Positions 15,001 to 25,419 of a stretch of DNA of 64,000 nucleotides are shown piece after piece. A program made the position numbers and the translations under genes. Source of the stretch: Eledone cirrhosa (lineage: Eukaryota; Mollusca; Cephalopoda; Octopoda; Eledonidae); the NCBI GenBank assembly GCA_964016885.1, contig OZ024740.1, positions 2,141,210 to 2,205,209 on the forward strand, given 5' to 3'. The notes below the pieces were generated by a model. The model worked only from the letters and a program-made list of their open reading frames with translations, had not been told where the DNA came from and did not search any database. Numbering within the stretch: position 1 is the stretch's first letter; each line of letters starts with the position of its first letter.

Positions 15001-18000
15001 TGTAGTATGTGGTGTGTGTAGTATGTGGTGTTTAGTATGTGGTGTGTAGTATGTGTCGTGTAGTATGTGGTGTGTAGTATGTGGTGTGTGTAGTATGTGG
15101 TGTGTAGTATGTGGTGTGTAGTATGTGGTTTGTGTAGTATGTGGTGTGTAGTATGTGGTGTGTGTAGTATGTGGTGTGTAGTATGTGATGTGTAGTATGT
15201 GGTGTGTAGTATGTGGTGTGTCTAGTATGTGGTGTGTAGTATGTGGTGTGTGTAGTATGTGGTGTGTGTAGTATGTGGTGTGTAGTATGTGGTGTGTAGT
15301 ATGTGGTGTGTCTAGTATGTGGTGTGTAGTATGTGGTGTGTGTAGTATGTGGTGTGTGTAGTATGTGGTGTGTAGTATGTGGTGTGTAGTATGTGATGTG
15401 TAGTATGTGGTGGGTGTAGTATGTGGTCTGTATTATGTGGTCTGTGTAGTATGAAGTGTGTAGTATGTGGTCTCTAGGATGTGGTGTGTAGTACGTGGTG
15501 TGTAGTATGTGGTGCGTGTAGTATGTGGTGTTTAGTATGTGGTGTGTAGTATGTGTTGTGTAGTATGTGGTGTATGTAGTATGTGGTGTGTAGTATGTGG
15601 TGTGTAGTATGTTCGTGTGTGTAGTATGTGGTGTGTGTAGTATGTGGTGTGTAGTATGTGGTTTGTGTAGTATGTGGTGTGTGTAGTATGAGGTGTGTAG
15701 TATGTGGTGTGTAATATGTGATGTGTAGTATGTGGTGGGTGTAGTATGTGGTGTCTAGTATGTGGTGTGTGTAGTATGGTGTGTGTAGTATGTGGTGTGT
15801 GTAGTATGTGGTGTCTAGTATGTTGTGTGTGTAGTATGTGGTGTGTAGTATGTGCTGCGGAATATGTGGTGTGTGTAGTATGTGGTGTGTAATATGTGAT
15901 GTGTAGTATGTGGTGTGTGTAGTATGTGGTGTGTAATATGTGATGTGTGGTATGTGGTGGGTGTAGTATGTGGTGTGTGTAGTATGTGGTGTGTGTAGTA
16001 TGTGGTGTGTAGTATGTGGTGTGTGTAGTATGTGGTGTTTAGTATGTGGTGTGTAGTATGTGTCGTGTAGTATGTGGTGTGTAGTATGTGGTGTGTGTAA
16101 TATGTGGTGTGTGTAGTATGTGGTGTGTAGTATGTGGTGTGTAGTATGTGGTTTGTGTAGTATGTGGTGTGTAGTATGTGGTGTGTGTAGTATGTGGTGT
16201 CTAGTATGAGGTATGTGTAATATGTGGTGTGCAGTATTTTGTGTGTAGTATGTCGTGTGCGTAGTATGTGGTATGTAGTATGTGGTGTGTGTAGTATGTG
16301 GTGTGTAGTATGTGATGTGTAGTATGTGGTGTGTAGTATGTGGTGTGTGTAGTATGTGGTGTCTAGTATGTGGTGTATAGTATATGGTGTGCAGTATGTG
16401 GTGTGTTGTATGTGGTGTATAGTATGTGGTGTGTGTAGTATGTGGTGTGTAGTATGTGATGTGTTGTATGTGGTGGGTGTAGTATGTGGTCTGTAGTATG
16501 TGGTGTGTGTAGTATGTGGTCTGTAGGATGTGGTGTGTGTAGTATGAGGTGTGTAGTATGTGGTGTGTGTAGTATGTGGTGTGTAATATGTGATGTGTAG
16601 TATGTGGTGCGTGTAGTATGTGGTGTCTAGTATGTGGTGTGTGTAGTATGGTGTGTGTAGTATGTGGTGTATGTAGTATGTGGTGTCTAGTATGTTGTGT
16701 GTGTAGTATGTGGTGCGGAATATGTGGTGTGTAGTATGTGGTGTGTGTAGTATGTGGTGTGTAATATGTGATGTGTAGTATGTGGTGTGTGTAGAATGTG
16801 GTGTGTGTAGTATGTGGTGTGTGTAGTATGTGGTGTGTAGTATGTGTTGTGTAGTATGTGGTGTGTGTAGTATGTGGTGTCTAGTATGTGGTGTGTGTAG
16901 TATGTGGTGTCTAGTATGTTGTGTGTGTAGTATGTGGTGCGGAATATGTGGTGTGTAGTATGTGGTGTGTGTAGTATGTGGTGTGTAATATGTGATGTGT
17001 AGTATGTGGTGTGTGTAGAATGTGGTGTGTGTAGTATGTGGTGTGTGTAGTATGTGGTGTGTAGTATGTGGTGTGTGTAGTATGTGGTGTGTGTAGTATG
17101 TGGTGTGTAGTATGTGTTGTGTAGTATGTGGTGTGTGTAGTATGTGGTGTCTAGTATGTTGTGTGTGTAGTATGTGGTGCGGAATATGTGGTGTGTAGTA
17201 TGTGGTGTGTGTAGTATGTGGTGTGTAATATGTGATGTGTAGTATGTGGTGTGTGTAGAATGTGGTGTGTGTAGTATGTGGTGTGTGTAGTATGTGGTGT
17301 GTAGTATGTGGTGTGTGTAGTATGTGGTGTGTGTAGTATGTGGTGTGTAGTATGTGTTGTGTAGTATGTGGTGTGTGTAGTATGTGGTGTCTAGTATGTG
17401 GTGTGTGTAGTATGTGGGGTGTAGTATGTGGTGTGTGTAGTATGTGGTGTGTAGTATGTGGTATGTAGTATGTGGTGTGTAGTATGTGATGTGTAGTATG
17501 TGGTGGGTGTAGTTTGTAGTGTGTAGTATGCGGTGTGTAGTATGTTGTGTGTTGTATGTAGTATGTGGTGTGTGTAGTATGTGGTGTGTAGTATGTGATG
17601 AGTAGTATGTAGTGGGTGTAGTATGTGGTGTGTAGTATGTGGTGTGTGTAGTATGTGATGTCTAGTATGTGGTGTGTGTAGTATGTGGTGTGTAGTATGT
17701 GGTGTGTAGTATGTGATGTGTGTAGTATGTGGTGTGTGTAGTATGTGGTGTGTAGTATGTGGTGTGGTGTATATGATGTGTAGTATGTGGTGGATGTAGT
17801 ATGTGGTGTGTAGTATGTGGTGTGTAGTATGAGGTGTGTAATATGTGGTGTGTAATATGTGGTGTGTAATATGTGGTGTGTAATATGTAGTATGTGGTGT
17901 GTAGTATGTGGTCTGTAGTATGTGGTGTGTGTAGTATGTGGTTTGTGTAGTATGTAGTGTGTAGTATGTGGTGTGTAGTATGTTGTGTGTTGTATGTGGT

Positions 18001-20052
18001 ATGTAGTATGTGGTGTGTGTAGTATGTGGTGTCTGGTATGAGGTATGTGTAATATGTGGTGTGTGTAGTATGTGGTGTCTAGTATGTGGTGTGTGTAGTA
18101 TGTGGTGTGTAGTATGTGGTGTGTAGTATGTGGTGTGTGTAGTATATGGTGTCTAGTATCTGGTGTGTGTAATATGTGGTGTGAAGTATTTTGTGTGTAG
18201 TATGTGGTGTGTGTAGTATGTGGTGTGTGTAGTATGTGGTGTGTAGTATGTGGTGTGTAGCATGTGGTGTGTGTAGTATGTGGTGTGTAATATGTGGTGT
18301 GTAGTATGTGGTGTGTAGTATGAGGTGTGTAATATGTGATGTGTAGTATGTGGTCTGTAGTATGTGGTGTGTGTAGTATGTGGTTTGTGTAGTATGTAGT
18401 GTGTAGTATGTGGTGTGTGTAATATGTGGTGTGTAGTATGTTGTGTGTTGTATGTGGTATGTAGTATGTGGTGTGTGTAGTATGTGGTGTGTTGTATGTG
18501 GTGTGTGTAGTATGTGGTGTGTAGTATGTGGTGTGTAGTATGAGGTGTGTGTAGTATGTGGTGTGTAGTATGTGGTGTGTGTAGTATGTGGTGTCTGGTA
18601 TGAGGTATGTGTAATATGTGGTGTGCAGTATTTTGTGTGTAGTATATGTATTGTGTAGTATGTTGTGTGCGTAGTATGTGGTGTGTGTAGTATGTGGTGT
18701 GTGTAGTATATATTGTGAAGTATGTGGTGTGTAGTATGTTGTGTGTAGTATGTTGTGTGTAGTATGTGTTCTGTAGTATGTGGTGTGTGTAGTATGTTGT
18801 GTGTGTAGTATGTGGTGTGTAGTATGTGGTGTGTGTAATATGTGGTGTGTAGTATGTGGTGTATAATATGTGGTGTGTGTAGTATGTGGTCTGCGCTGTA
18901 TATGGTGTGTGTAGTATGTGGTGTGTGAAGTATGTGGTGTGTCGTGTGTGGTGTGTGTAGTATGTGGTGTGAAGTATGTGGTGTGTGTAGTATGTGGTGT
19001 GTAATATGTGATGTGTAGTATGTGGTGGGTGTAGTATGTGGTGTGTGTAGTATGTGGTGAGTAGTATGTGGTGTGTGTATTATGTGGTGTGTGTAGTATG
19101 TGGTGTGTAGTATGTGGTGTGTGTAGTATGTGGTGTGTAGTATGTGGTGTCTAATATGTGGTGTGTGTAGTATGTGGTGTGTAGTATGTCGTGTGTAGTA
19201 TGTGGTGTGTGTAGTATGAGGTGTGTAATATGTGGTGTGTAGTATGTGGTCTGTAGTATGTGGTGTGTAGTATGTTGTGTGTAGTATGTGGTATGTAATA
19301 TGTGGTGTGTGTAGTATGTGGTGTGTAGTATGTGGTGTGTAGTATGTGGTGTGTGTAATATGTAGTGTGTAGTATGTGGTCTGTAGTATGTGCTGTGTAG
19401 TATGTGGTGTGTAGTATGTGGTGTGTAGTATGTGGTGTGTAATATGTAGTGTGTAGTATATGGTGTGTGTAGTATGTGGTGTGTGTAGTATGTGGTGTGT
19501 AGTATGTGGTGTATAGTATTGGTGTGTGTAGTATGTGGTGTGTGTAGAATGTGGTGTGTAGTATGTGGTGTGTAGTATGTTGTATGTAGTATGTGGTGTG
19601 TAGTATGTTGTGTGTAGTATGTGGTGTGTAGTATGTGGTGTGTGTAGTATGTGGTGTGTAGTATGTGGTGTGTAGTATGTGGTGTGTAGTATGTGGTGTG
19701 TGTAGTATGTGGTGTGTAGTATGTGGTGTGTAGTATGTGGTGTGTGTAGTATTTTGTGTGTGTAGTATGTGGTGTGTACTATGTGGTGTGTGTAGTATCT
19801 GGTGTGTAGTATGTGGTGTGTGTAGTATGTGGTGTGTAGTATGTGGTGTGTGTAGTATGTAGTGTGTGTAGTATGTGGTGTGTAGTATGTGGTGTGTAGT
19901 ATGTGGTGTGTGTAGTATATGGTGTGTAGTATGTGGTGTGTAGTATGTGGTGTGTAGTATGTGGTGTGTGGTGTGTGTAGTATGTGGTATGTGGTGTGTA
20001 GTATGTTGGTTGTAGTATGTGGTGTGTAGTATGTGGTGTGTAGTATGTGGTG
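1..20052. repeat. 20-kb minisatellite, 14/16-bp monomer, C-poor + strand
   Basis: The whole stretch is a head-to-tail array of the 14-bp unit GTAGTATGTGGTGT, often lengthened to 16 bp by one extra GT. The + strand is almost devoid of C. Variant monomers recur in blocks, so longer duplications are layered on the short period. The variant TGTATAATAAGTGG occurs at 4869, 8491, 9391, 10302 and 11060. A block near 1741-2400 recurs near 5851-6470, and a block at 13021 recurs at 13765. The array is cut by the window start and ends sharply at unique AT-rich DNA. The minus strand of the monomer contains no stop codon in any frame, so ORFs of up to 678 codons here carry no coding meaning. No gene is seen inside it. 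Confidence 0.97.
16712..17400. repeat. Local higher-order repeat of ~224-240 bp inside the satellite
   Basis: The rare variant GGTGCGGAATATGTGG appears at 16712, 16936 and 17176. Each is followed by the same order of variant monomers (GTAATATGTGATGT, GTAGAATGTGG, and so on). The spacings of 224 and 240 bp differ by one 16-bp monomer. This shows recent tandem amplification of a multi-monomer block within the array. Confidence 0.85.
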
Positions 20053-20242
20053 TACAATTCTGGTTGTAATGAAATATCAGCTGTCACTTAATATTTATTT
20101 CTAATGTTGGCACAATTCAGGAGCAAGTAGAGTCACATTTATTCATCCCCTTATATAACTGGTTCTTTAAGGCAAAATATAGACACATATATTTACTAGC
20201 TAGAAAAATGCGTACAGCAAAAAAGAGTAATATTGTTGGAAC

Positions 20243-20344
20243 AAACCTTTAAAAATACAGGACAAGGAAGTAAGATAAACCTTTAAAAATACAGGACAAA
20301 GAACTAAGATAAAACTTTAAAAGAATAGGACAAGGAATATAAAT
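20243..20344. repeat. Three 34-bp subterminal direct repeats in the left arm
   Basis: Units start at 20243, 20277 and 20311, each built on AAACCTTTAAAAATACAGG followed by ACAAGGAA-like sequence. Because the arms are inverted copies, the same three repeats occur in reverse near 21165-21270. Subterminal direct repeats of this kind commonly act as transposase binding sites in DNA transposons; that role is inferred here. Confidence 0.85.
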
Positions 20345-20460
20345 TTTTACAATAATATTAGTGGCAAAATTCAATTGGTAAAAAATTGAGTTTCCATCAT
20401 TACACCAATTACAACTATGATGTTCCGCATGCATCCACTCCAACCATGATCACTTGTCTG

Positions 20461-21069
20461 TCATCTTTCCCGGTCCAACTCCTCGCGGATGACCCGGCGC
20501 AACTCGGACTGGGTCGGAGCAGGAACTGGAGGGGGAGAGGGAGGGGTACGGGTCTTGACTCTGGGACGATGACGGCGAGTGACCAAGGTGAATGGGCCCG
20601 TGTTCGACTCGGAATCCTGCTGGTCCTCGATGACACTTTGAGGCACGGTTGACGGTTCCGGACTGGCTTCATGGGCAGTGGTAGAAGGGCAGGTGGATAG
20701 GGCAGAGTGCTTCTTCCTGGGAGAGCACTTGAAGCAGGTGAAGCCGGCGCCGGACTCGTTGAACCACTTCCAGACAGCACTGGGCATGTTGGCGCAGCAA
20801 TGATGAAAGTTGAAGCAGGCGACGAGGGGGGAGGAGGTGGAGGCGTTGGTGCAGGAGCAACAGACTGCTGATTTGGGAGTCATTGTAGCTGGGGGATGCA
20901 GGCGCTGAGGGGGCTCGAGTAGAAGGGAAGAACAGAAATGAACCATGATGACTTTTCCTACATTTTTCCTGGCCCACTTCCTCATGAACCAATGAACCAG
21001 TTGGTACAACTCGGACTTGGAGGAGGAACACAAGACAGGGATCAATTTCATTGTATTGATATTTCTCAT
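20461..21069 (-). CDS. Transposon-borne protein with PHD-like zinc finger (202 codons), function unknown
   Basis: This ORF lies between the two inverted arms. Residues 70-115 have the order C-x2-C (C70/C73), C85 with HH at 89-90 and CC at 91-92, then C112-x2-C115. That is close to a C4HC3 PHD-type finger, though the third pair differs from strict spacing. A basic PRKKH stretch follows, then an acidic/Pro-rich linker and a charged C-terminal helix ending ELRRVIREELDRER. Methionine 63, just before the finger, is a plausible alternative start giving ~140 residues. PHD-like fingers are known in ORF1 proteins of some non-LTR retrotransposons, so this may be a captured ORF1-like fragment. I see no enzyme domain. 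It is uncertain whether the protein is made. Confidence 0.45.
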   Translation of the reverse strand: MRNINTMKLIPVLCSSSKSELYQLVHWFMRKWARKNVGKVIMVHFCSSLLLEPPQRLHPPATMTPKSAVCCSCTNASTSSPLVACFNFHHCCANMPSAVWKWFNESGAGFTCFKCSPRKKHSALSTCPSTTAHEASPEPSTVPQSVIEDQQDSESNTGPFTLVTRRHRPRVKTRTPPSPPPVPAPTQSELRRVIREELDRER

Positions 21070-21311
21070 TAAGTAATTTCATGTTACTCAAATAAATCAC
21101 TTTTATTTGATCAATTATCTATTTTTCCAATAAAATTTTTGCCACTAATATTATTGTAAAAATTTATATTCCTTGTCCTATTCTTTTAAAGTTTTATCTT
21201 AGTTCTTTGTCCTGTATTTTTAAAGGTTTATCTTACTTCCTTGTCCTGTATTTTTAAAGGTTTGTTCCAACAATATTACTCTTTTTTGCTGTACGCATTT
21301 TTCTAGCTAGT

Positions 21312-21782
21312 TTCCTATTTTTCAAGGCAATGCAAACAACAACTACTTAATTAAATAGTTATTACTTTAGTTACTTCTATCAAAAAATCCCAAAAATGAT
21401 GTTAATGAAAACTATAGGTGAAAGTGAAGCTATTCTTTTGTGACCTCTTAGTTACTTGTACCAATTTTGAATTTAATTCAAGCTACAGTGTCAGCCTGTG
21501 CATTGGAGTCACAGAAATAAGTTGAGATATTTTATCTAATTGGTACAAGCATCCACTCCACATGGCGGGGACATAGGTCAGATCGTGGAGCACTCACCTA
21601 TCTTAAAAAGATTAACTTATGATAAATAAGAGTCATTTAAGAAAATACAATTTTTTTAAATTAGTAGGTGAGCATTAACAACTGAATCTAAATGGAGCAA
21701 ATTTGCACCATTTGCATTTAGTTGAAAATAACATTTTAATTAAACATGACAAATTCTAATGCAATAGAAGGCAAATATCAAT
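21312..21782. other. AT-rich stretch with no recognisable gene
   Basis: I see no exon-like segment, no repeat family shared with the rest of the window and no RNA gene in this interval. It separates the foldback element from the NPGP-containing ORF region. Confidence 0.4.
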
Positions 21783-22040
21783 TTTCACATGCAAATTTTT
21801 TTGGGATTTTTTTCACGCGCGCCATTTTTGGTCGATTTTTTGTCAATTTTTCACATGCAAATTTTTTTGGGTTTTTTTGATTTTTTTTCACGCGCGCCAT
21901 TTTTGTCGATTTTTTGTCAATTTTTCACATGATAATTTTTTTTTGGATTTTTGGATTTTCTTCACGCACGCCATTTTTGTCGATTTTTTGTCAATTTTTC
22001 ACATGATAATTTTTTTTGGATTTTTGTATTTTCTTCACGC
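21783..22040. repeat. 65-74-bp tandem repeat with CACGCGC cores
   Basis: The end of the word TTTTTCACATG falls at 21792, 21857, 21931 and 22005, giving periods of 65, 74 and 74 bp. Each unit has a T-rich part, the block CACGCGCGCCATTTTTG and the block TCGATTTTTTGTCAATTTTT. The repeat overlaps and continues past the 3' end of the minus-strand ORF, so the tail of that ORF is written in repeat sequence. Units of 74 bp shift frame and cannot encode a regular peptide repeat. Confidence 0.9.
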
Positions 22041-22624
22041 GCTTTTTGGTATGCATTATTCATATGTTTTGCTTGTTTTGATTGTCTTTTTTCTTTTATT
22101 TCAGCAGCTTTCCGTTTTTTATACTCCCTATTCCTAATGGCATTTTTTCTCCGTTTTTCATTCTCTTTATGAATTTTTTGATCTTTGGGACATTCGGAAG
22201 CACTATCAGTCTCATTGAATTCAAATTCAGGTCCAGGATTTAATTCAACACAACCGATAATAAGCAATGATAAGATCAGTGCACGTGTTCTATATTTCTG
22301 ATTGGAAATCGGGTAAATTCGTTTATTGGATTTGTAAAAAGCCGCCTGAATGTGAATTTCATCATTCGAATTGCCCGATTGTGGAATTGTTTCATTCGAA
22401 ATGGAAATATTGCATTTTCGCGCCAGGCAAAAAAGTAATAAGCCGATCAAAAAGCCGCGAAACGTATATGGTGACTTTTTTCGAAAGCCGCGAAACGTAT
22501 GAAGTGACCTTTTGCGATTTTTTTTGCGACCATTTTGGCGAGACTTTTGCAGGGAAACAAATTTTTCATTTGTAATAGTCAAAATAAATAAGCCGATAAA
22601 AAAGCCGAGAGACGTCATTTTCAT
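21962..22624 (-). CDS. Mobile-element-type protein fragment with 2A-like NPGP motif (220 codons)
   Basis: Residues 116-132 form a hydrophobic run followed by GCVELNPGP (N129-P132). This matches the layout of 2A-like ribosome-skipping peptides, which are known at the N-terminal side of several invertebrate retroelement and other mobile-element polyproteins. The consensus Asp before V-E is Cys here, so activity is uncertain. Before the motif are two hydrophobic segments (about 5-17 and 58-67) and a short internal duplication around HTFRGF and YTFRGF. After it, residues 150-205 are extremely basic and probably helical (KRRKNAIRNREYKKRKAAE). Downstream the frame runs into the tandem repeat and stops. 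The larger polyprotein expected after a 2A site is missing, so this is probably a 5' remnant of a mobile element rather than a host gene. The exact family is not identified. Confidence 0.4.
   Translation of the reverse strand: MKMTSLGFFIGLFILTITNEKFVSLQKSRQNGRKKNRKRSLHTFRGFRKKSPYTFRGFLIGLLLFCLARKCNISISNETIPQSGNSNDEIHIQAAFYKSNKRIYPISNQKYRTRALILSLLIIGCVELNPGPEFEFNETDSASECPKDQKIHKENEKRRKNAIRNREYKKRKAAEIKEKRQSKQAKHMNNAYQKAREENTKIQKKLSCEKLTKNRQKWRA
22229..22240 (-). other. NPGP codons of the 2A-like motif
   Basis: The minus strand reads AATCCTGGACCT here, encoding Asn-Pro-Gly-Pro. In active 2A sequences the ribosome skips the Gly-Pro bond. Skipping at this copy is unproven because of the Cys in place of the usual Asp. 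Confidence 0.7.
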
Positions 22625-22948
22625 ATGTCAAATGAGCACACTATTCGCACCTATCGCAAATGAGTTCACTACTCGCACCTATCGGTACAAAAAATAGCAC
22701 AACTATTCACAACTATTAGTACAAATCCAAATGATTTTCTGAATTTCTAGTATATCAATCAGCGACTGCTTTGAAAGAGAACAATGCAGTGAGTGATTAC
22801 TCATTTGAATATAAATAGAAGACAACCTCAACTAGTTTGCAACGTGTGACCACTTATCGCGAGATAGGAGAACATAATAGCTCCTAATTAGCTCAATGAT
22901 TAATGTTTACTGCCACATTGTATCAACATTTAAAATTCAAATTCAAAA

Positions 22949-23516
22949 AAATAACCGCAGTAACTGGGGGGGGGGTTCAAATAACCACCGCACCCCGAAT
23001 AACCGCAGTCACTAGGGGGGGTTCGAATAAGACCCTCACCCCAAATAACAGCAGTCACTGGGGGAGGGTTCGAATAAGCGCCTCACCCCGAATAATCGCA
23101 GTCACTGTGGGGGGGGGGGGGTTCGAATAAGCGCCGCACCCCGAATAACCGCAGTCACTGTGGGGGGGGGGGGGGGGGTTCGAATAAGCGCCTCACCCCG
23201 AATAATCGCAGTCACTGGGGGAGGGTTCGAATAAGCGCCGCACCCCGAATAACCGCAGTCACTGGGGGGAGGGTTCGAATAAGCGCCGCACCCCGAATAA
23301 TCGCAGTCACTGGGGGGAGGGTTCGAATAAGCGCCGCACCCCGAATAACCGCAGTCACTGGGGGGAGGGTTCGAATAAGCGCCGCACCCCGAATAATCGC
23401 AGTCACTGGGGGGAGGGTTCGAATAAGCGGGGGGGGGGTTCGAATAAGCGTCTCACCCCGAATAATCGCAGTCACTGGGGGAGGGTTCGAATAAGCGCCG
23501 CACCCCGAATAACCCC
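22949..23516. repeat. 48-bp minisatellite with variable poly-G tracts
   Basis: The core unit is GAATAACCGCAGTCACTGGG, then a G-tract, GTTCGAATAAGCG and CCGCACCCC. The standard unit is 48 bp. Units with expanded G-tracts (up to 17 Gs near 23163-23178) are longer. The CGCACCCC-AATAA pairs and long G runs could form quadruplex or slipped structures. The minus-strand reading frame across it (IRGAALIRTLPPVTA) is simply the 16-codon translation of 48 bp. Confidence 0.95.
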
Positions 23517-23550
23517 TTATCCTCCTCTGACCGGTCCCAAGAGATGCATC

Positions 23551-23817
23551 AAATGCACAGAGCGTCACCCTTACTCACTCACTTACTCACTTGAACACAG
23601 TTTTTTTCAGCAAACTTTGATCATAACTTTTTTTGTGCTGAACGAAATTTCGAGATTTTTAGCTTAAGAGATGTGCAATGATTTACTCTCCATGCTCATA
23701 TAACTTTCATGTGATTTTGATAATCGGAAGACATTCTAATAATGCTGTAAAGAGACGATTGCCAACGAAATCACTAAGACAACAATATTACTAAACCGAC
23801 TACCGTCGGTTTAGGAT
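23551..23817. repeat. 267-bp direct repeat, copy 1
   Basis: This segment is base-for-base identical to 24364-24630. It starts AAATGCACAGAGCGTCACCC and ends with the hairpin AAACCGAC-TACC-GTCGGTTT followed by AGGAT. It is followed by a (TA)n tract. No coding potential is seen. The identity implies a recent duplication or two recent insertions of one short element. Confidence 0.9.
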
Positions 23818-23993
23818 ATATATATATATATATACAAATGAAAAAATTAATATGTTGCGTACATATCTAAAATCTAATTTGCAAACAAAATGTTCACTTG
23901 CATACTATATTGGATATATACCAGATGTAATCTCCGATTTATACAATTTAAGTATTTAAATCATATTTGCGTACATGCGTAATGAGTACGAAA

Positions 23994-23997
<4 letters not shown>

Positions 23998-24067
<70 letters not shown>
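23998..24067. repeat. (TA)n microsatellite
   Basis: About 70 bp of alternating TA between the two 267-bp repeats. Confidence 0.95.
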
Positions 24068-24072
<5 letters not shown>

Positions 24073-24223
24073 CGTTCATACAAACATACAAGTATAATCA
24101 TATTTATGAAGGTTATATGCATTTATACATAGACATTATACATACTTATTTAATAATACCAACACCAGAACCAAACATTTCTTAATAAAACAACAATAAT
24201 CATTTATTTCTTGATATTTACAC

Positions 24224-24281
24224 GAAGAAGATGAAGAAGAAGAAGAAGAAGAAGAAGAAGAAGAAGAAGAAGAAGAAGAAA
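24224..24281. repeat. (GAA)n microsatellite
   Basis: A purine-only GAA tract of about 55 bp followed by GATGATG and a run of Gs. Long GAA/TTC tracts can form triplex DNA. Confidence 0.9.
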
Positions 24282-24363
24282 ATGATGATGAGGGAGGGGG
24301 GGGGGAGAAAGAGGAACAAAACAAGTGGAGGATGAGGGGGATTATTGGAGTCGGAAGAAGAGA

Positions 24364-24630
24364 AAATGCACAGAGCGTCACCCTTACTCACTCACTTACT
24401 CACTTGAACACAGTTTTTTTCAGCAAACTTTGATCATAACTTTTTTTGTGCTGAACGAAATTTCGAGATTTTTAGCTTAAGAGATGTGCAATGATTTACT
24501 CTCCATGCTCATATAACTTTCATGTGATTTTGATAATCGGAAGACATTCTAATAATGCTGTAAAGAGACGATTGCCAACGAAATCACTAAGACAACAATA
24601 TTACTAAACCGACTACCGTCGGTTTAGGAT
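24364..24630. repeat. 267-bp direct repeat, copy 2
   Basis: Identical to 23551-23817. The pair flanks 546 bp made mostly of (TA)n, (GAA)n and G-rich simple sequence. That arrangement could be a very small LTR-like element, but the repeat ends are not clear TG...CA termini and I found no primer-binding site after copy 1. A dispersed element with a 3' terminal hairpin is an alternative. Confidence 0.9.
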
Positions 24631-24644
24631 CTCAGTATATCCCA

Positions 24645-24830
24645 GGTACCTTAAAGCAAGGAACATACAATTATAGTGTTCCCAGTATGTGACTGGTACT
24701 TTAAGGCAAAGCCAAGCTCAGTGAAAATTAAGCTCAGAACTGAAAGAATCATAATTAAACATTACAAGACACTTGTCTGATGCTGTAATAATTCTATTTC
24801 TCCAACACTAATAATATTAAGAAGAAGAAT
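24645..24830 (-). mobile_element. Degenerate tRNA-derived SINE (type A)
   Basis: On the minus strand, remnants of the TCTGAGCT...TTTGCC...AAAGTACCAGT order of the type-A SINE are present, heavily diverged. It lies directly against a clearer copy in the same orientation. Confidence 0.5.
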
Positions 24831-24832
24831 AA

Positions 24833-25045
24833 TGGTTTCTGATTTAGGTAAAAAGCCAATAATTTGGTGGGAGCAGAAAGTCGATTAAATTGACACCAGT
24901 GCATTACTGGTACTTTATTTCATTGAACCTTTAAGAATGAAAGGCAAAGCTAACCTCTGCAGGATTTGAACTCAGAAAGTAAAGGGGTGTAACTATGCCA
25001 TAAAGTATATTGTCCGATGATCTACCGATACTGCCAATCCATGCT
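24833..25045 (-). mobile_element. tRNA-derived SINE, type A
   Basis: Read on the minus strand it begins ATGGATTGGCAGTATCGGTA (A-box-like head) and continues TGAGTTCAAATCC (B-box-like). Next come CTTTGCCTTTCATTC, AAATAAAGTACCAGTAATGC and the 3' part ending in AAATCAGAAACC. The same order is seen in the + strand copies near 36.8 kb and 49.7-50.7 kb. Confidence 0.85.
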
Positions 25046-25233
25046 CTTAATAACAATAATATCTATTTCTTAATTAATCAACAATTCCTGTTGTTATTTA
25101 CTAATGAGAAAATAAAGTTATTATAATTATATTCCAGTGTGCAAAACATAATTATAACACTGTTAAACTTTACCTAATTAAGTTTGTAGGTAATTAAATG
25201 TAAAGAAGAGAAGAAATTCTAAAGTTCAAGAAT

Positions 25234-25419
25234 TACTGTGTATACTTTAATATCGGCTGAGGAATATGTGACCAAAAGTTTGATGGTAAAATAGCTTATA
25301 TTTGCCATCTCAACATAATGTGTTGATTAGCTGCCTCAGCTTATAAACAGGGTTTAGATTTTTGCCCATTTCTTAAACTTAAAATAAAAGGGTTGGCTTA
25401 TATTCAGGTATATACAGTA
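25234..25419. mobile_element. MITE with TACTGTRTATAC termini, copy 1
   Basis: The left end TACTGTGTATACTTTAATAT and right end GGCTTATATTCAGGTATATA-CAGTA form imperfect inverted repeats of about 25 bp. The interior shares GGTTTAGATTTTTGCCCATT with the copy at 46566-46745. It is short and non-coding, as expected for a miniature inverted-repeat element. Confidence 0.7.

Larger units (their letters stand above)
20195..21311. mobile_element. Foldback-type DNA transposon with ~175-bp terminal inverted repeats
   Basis: The left arm 20195-20370 is the near-exact reverse complement of the right arm 21137-21311. Both outer ends read ACTAGCTAG toward the element interior. The arms enclose about 770 bp that includes a minus-strand ORF with a zinc-finger-like cysteine pattern. 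No transposase with recognisable DDE/DDD motifs is visible, so the element is probably non-autonomous or from a family I do not recognise. The palindromic CTAGCTAG at each end prevents a clear target-site duplication from being called. The element inserted directly beside the 20-kb satellite. Confidence 0.85.

Noticed and set aside
23551..24630. Helitron ends
   Set aside because: A hairpin is present near the 3' end of each repeat but no CTRR terminus follows and no TC start is evident.
23551..24630. Typical LTR retrotransposon
   Set aside because: No clear TG...CA ends, primer site, polypurine tract or target duplication; interior is microsatellite.
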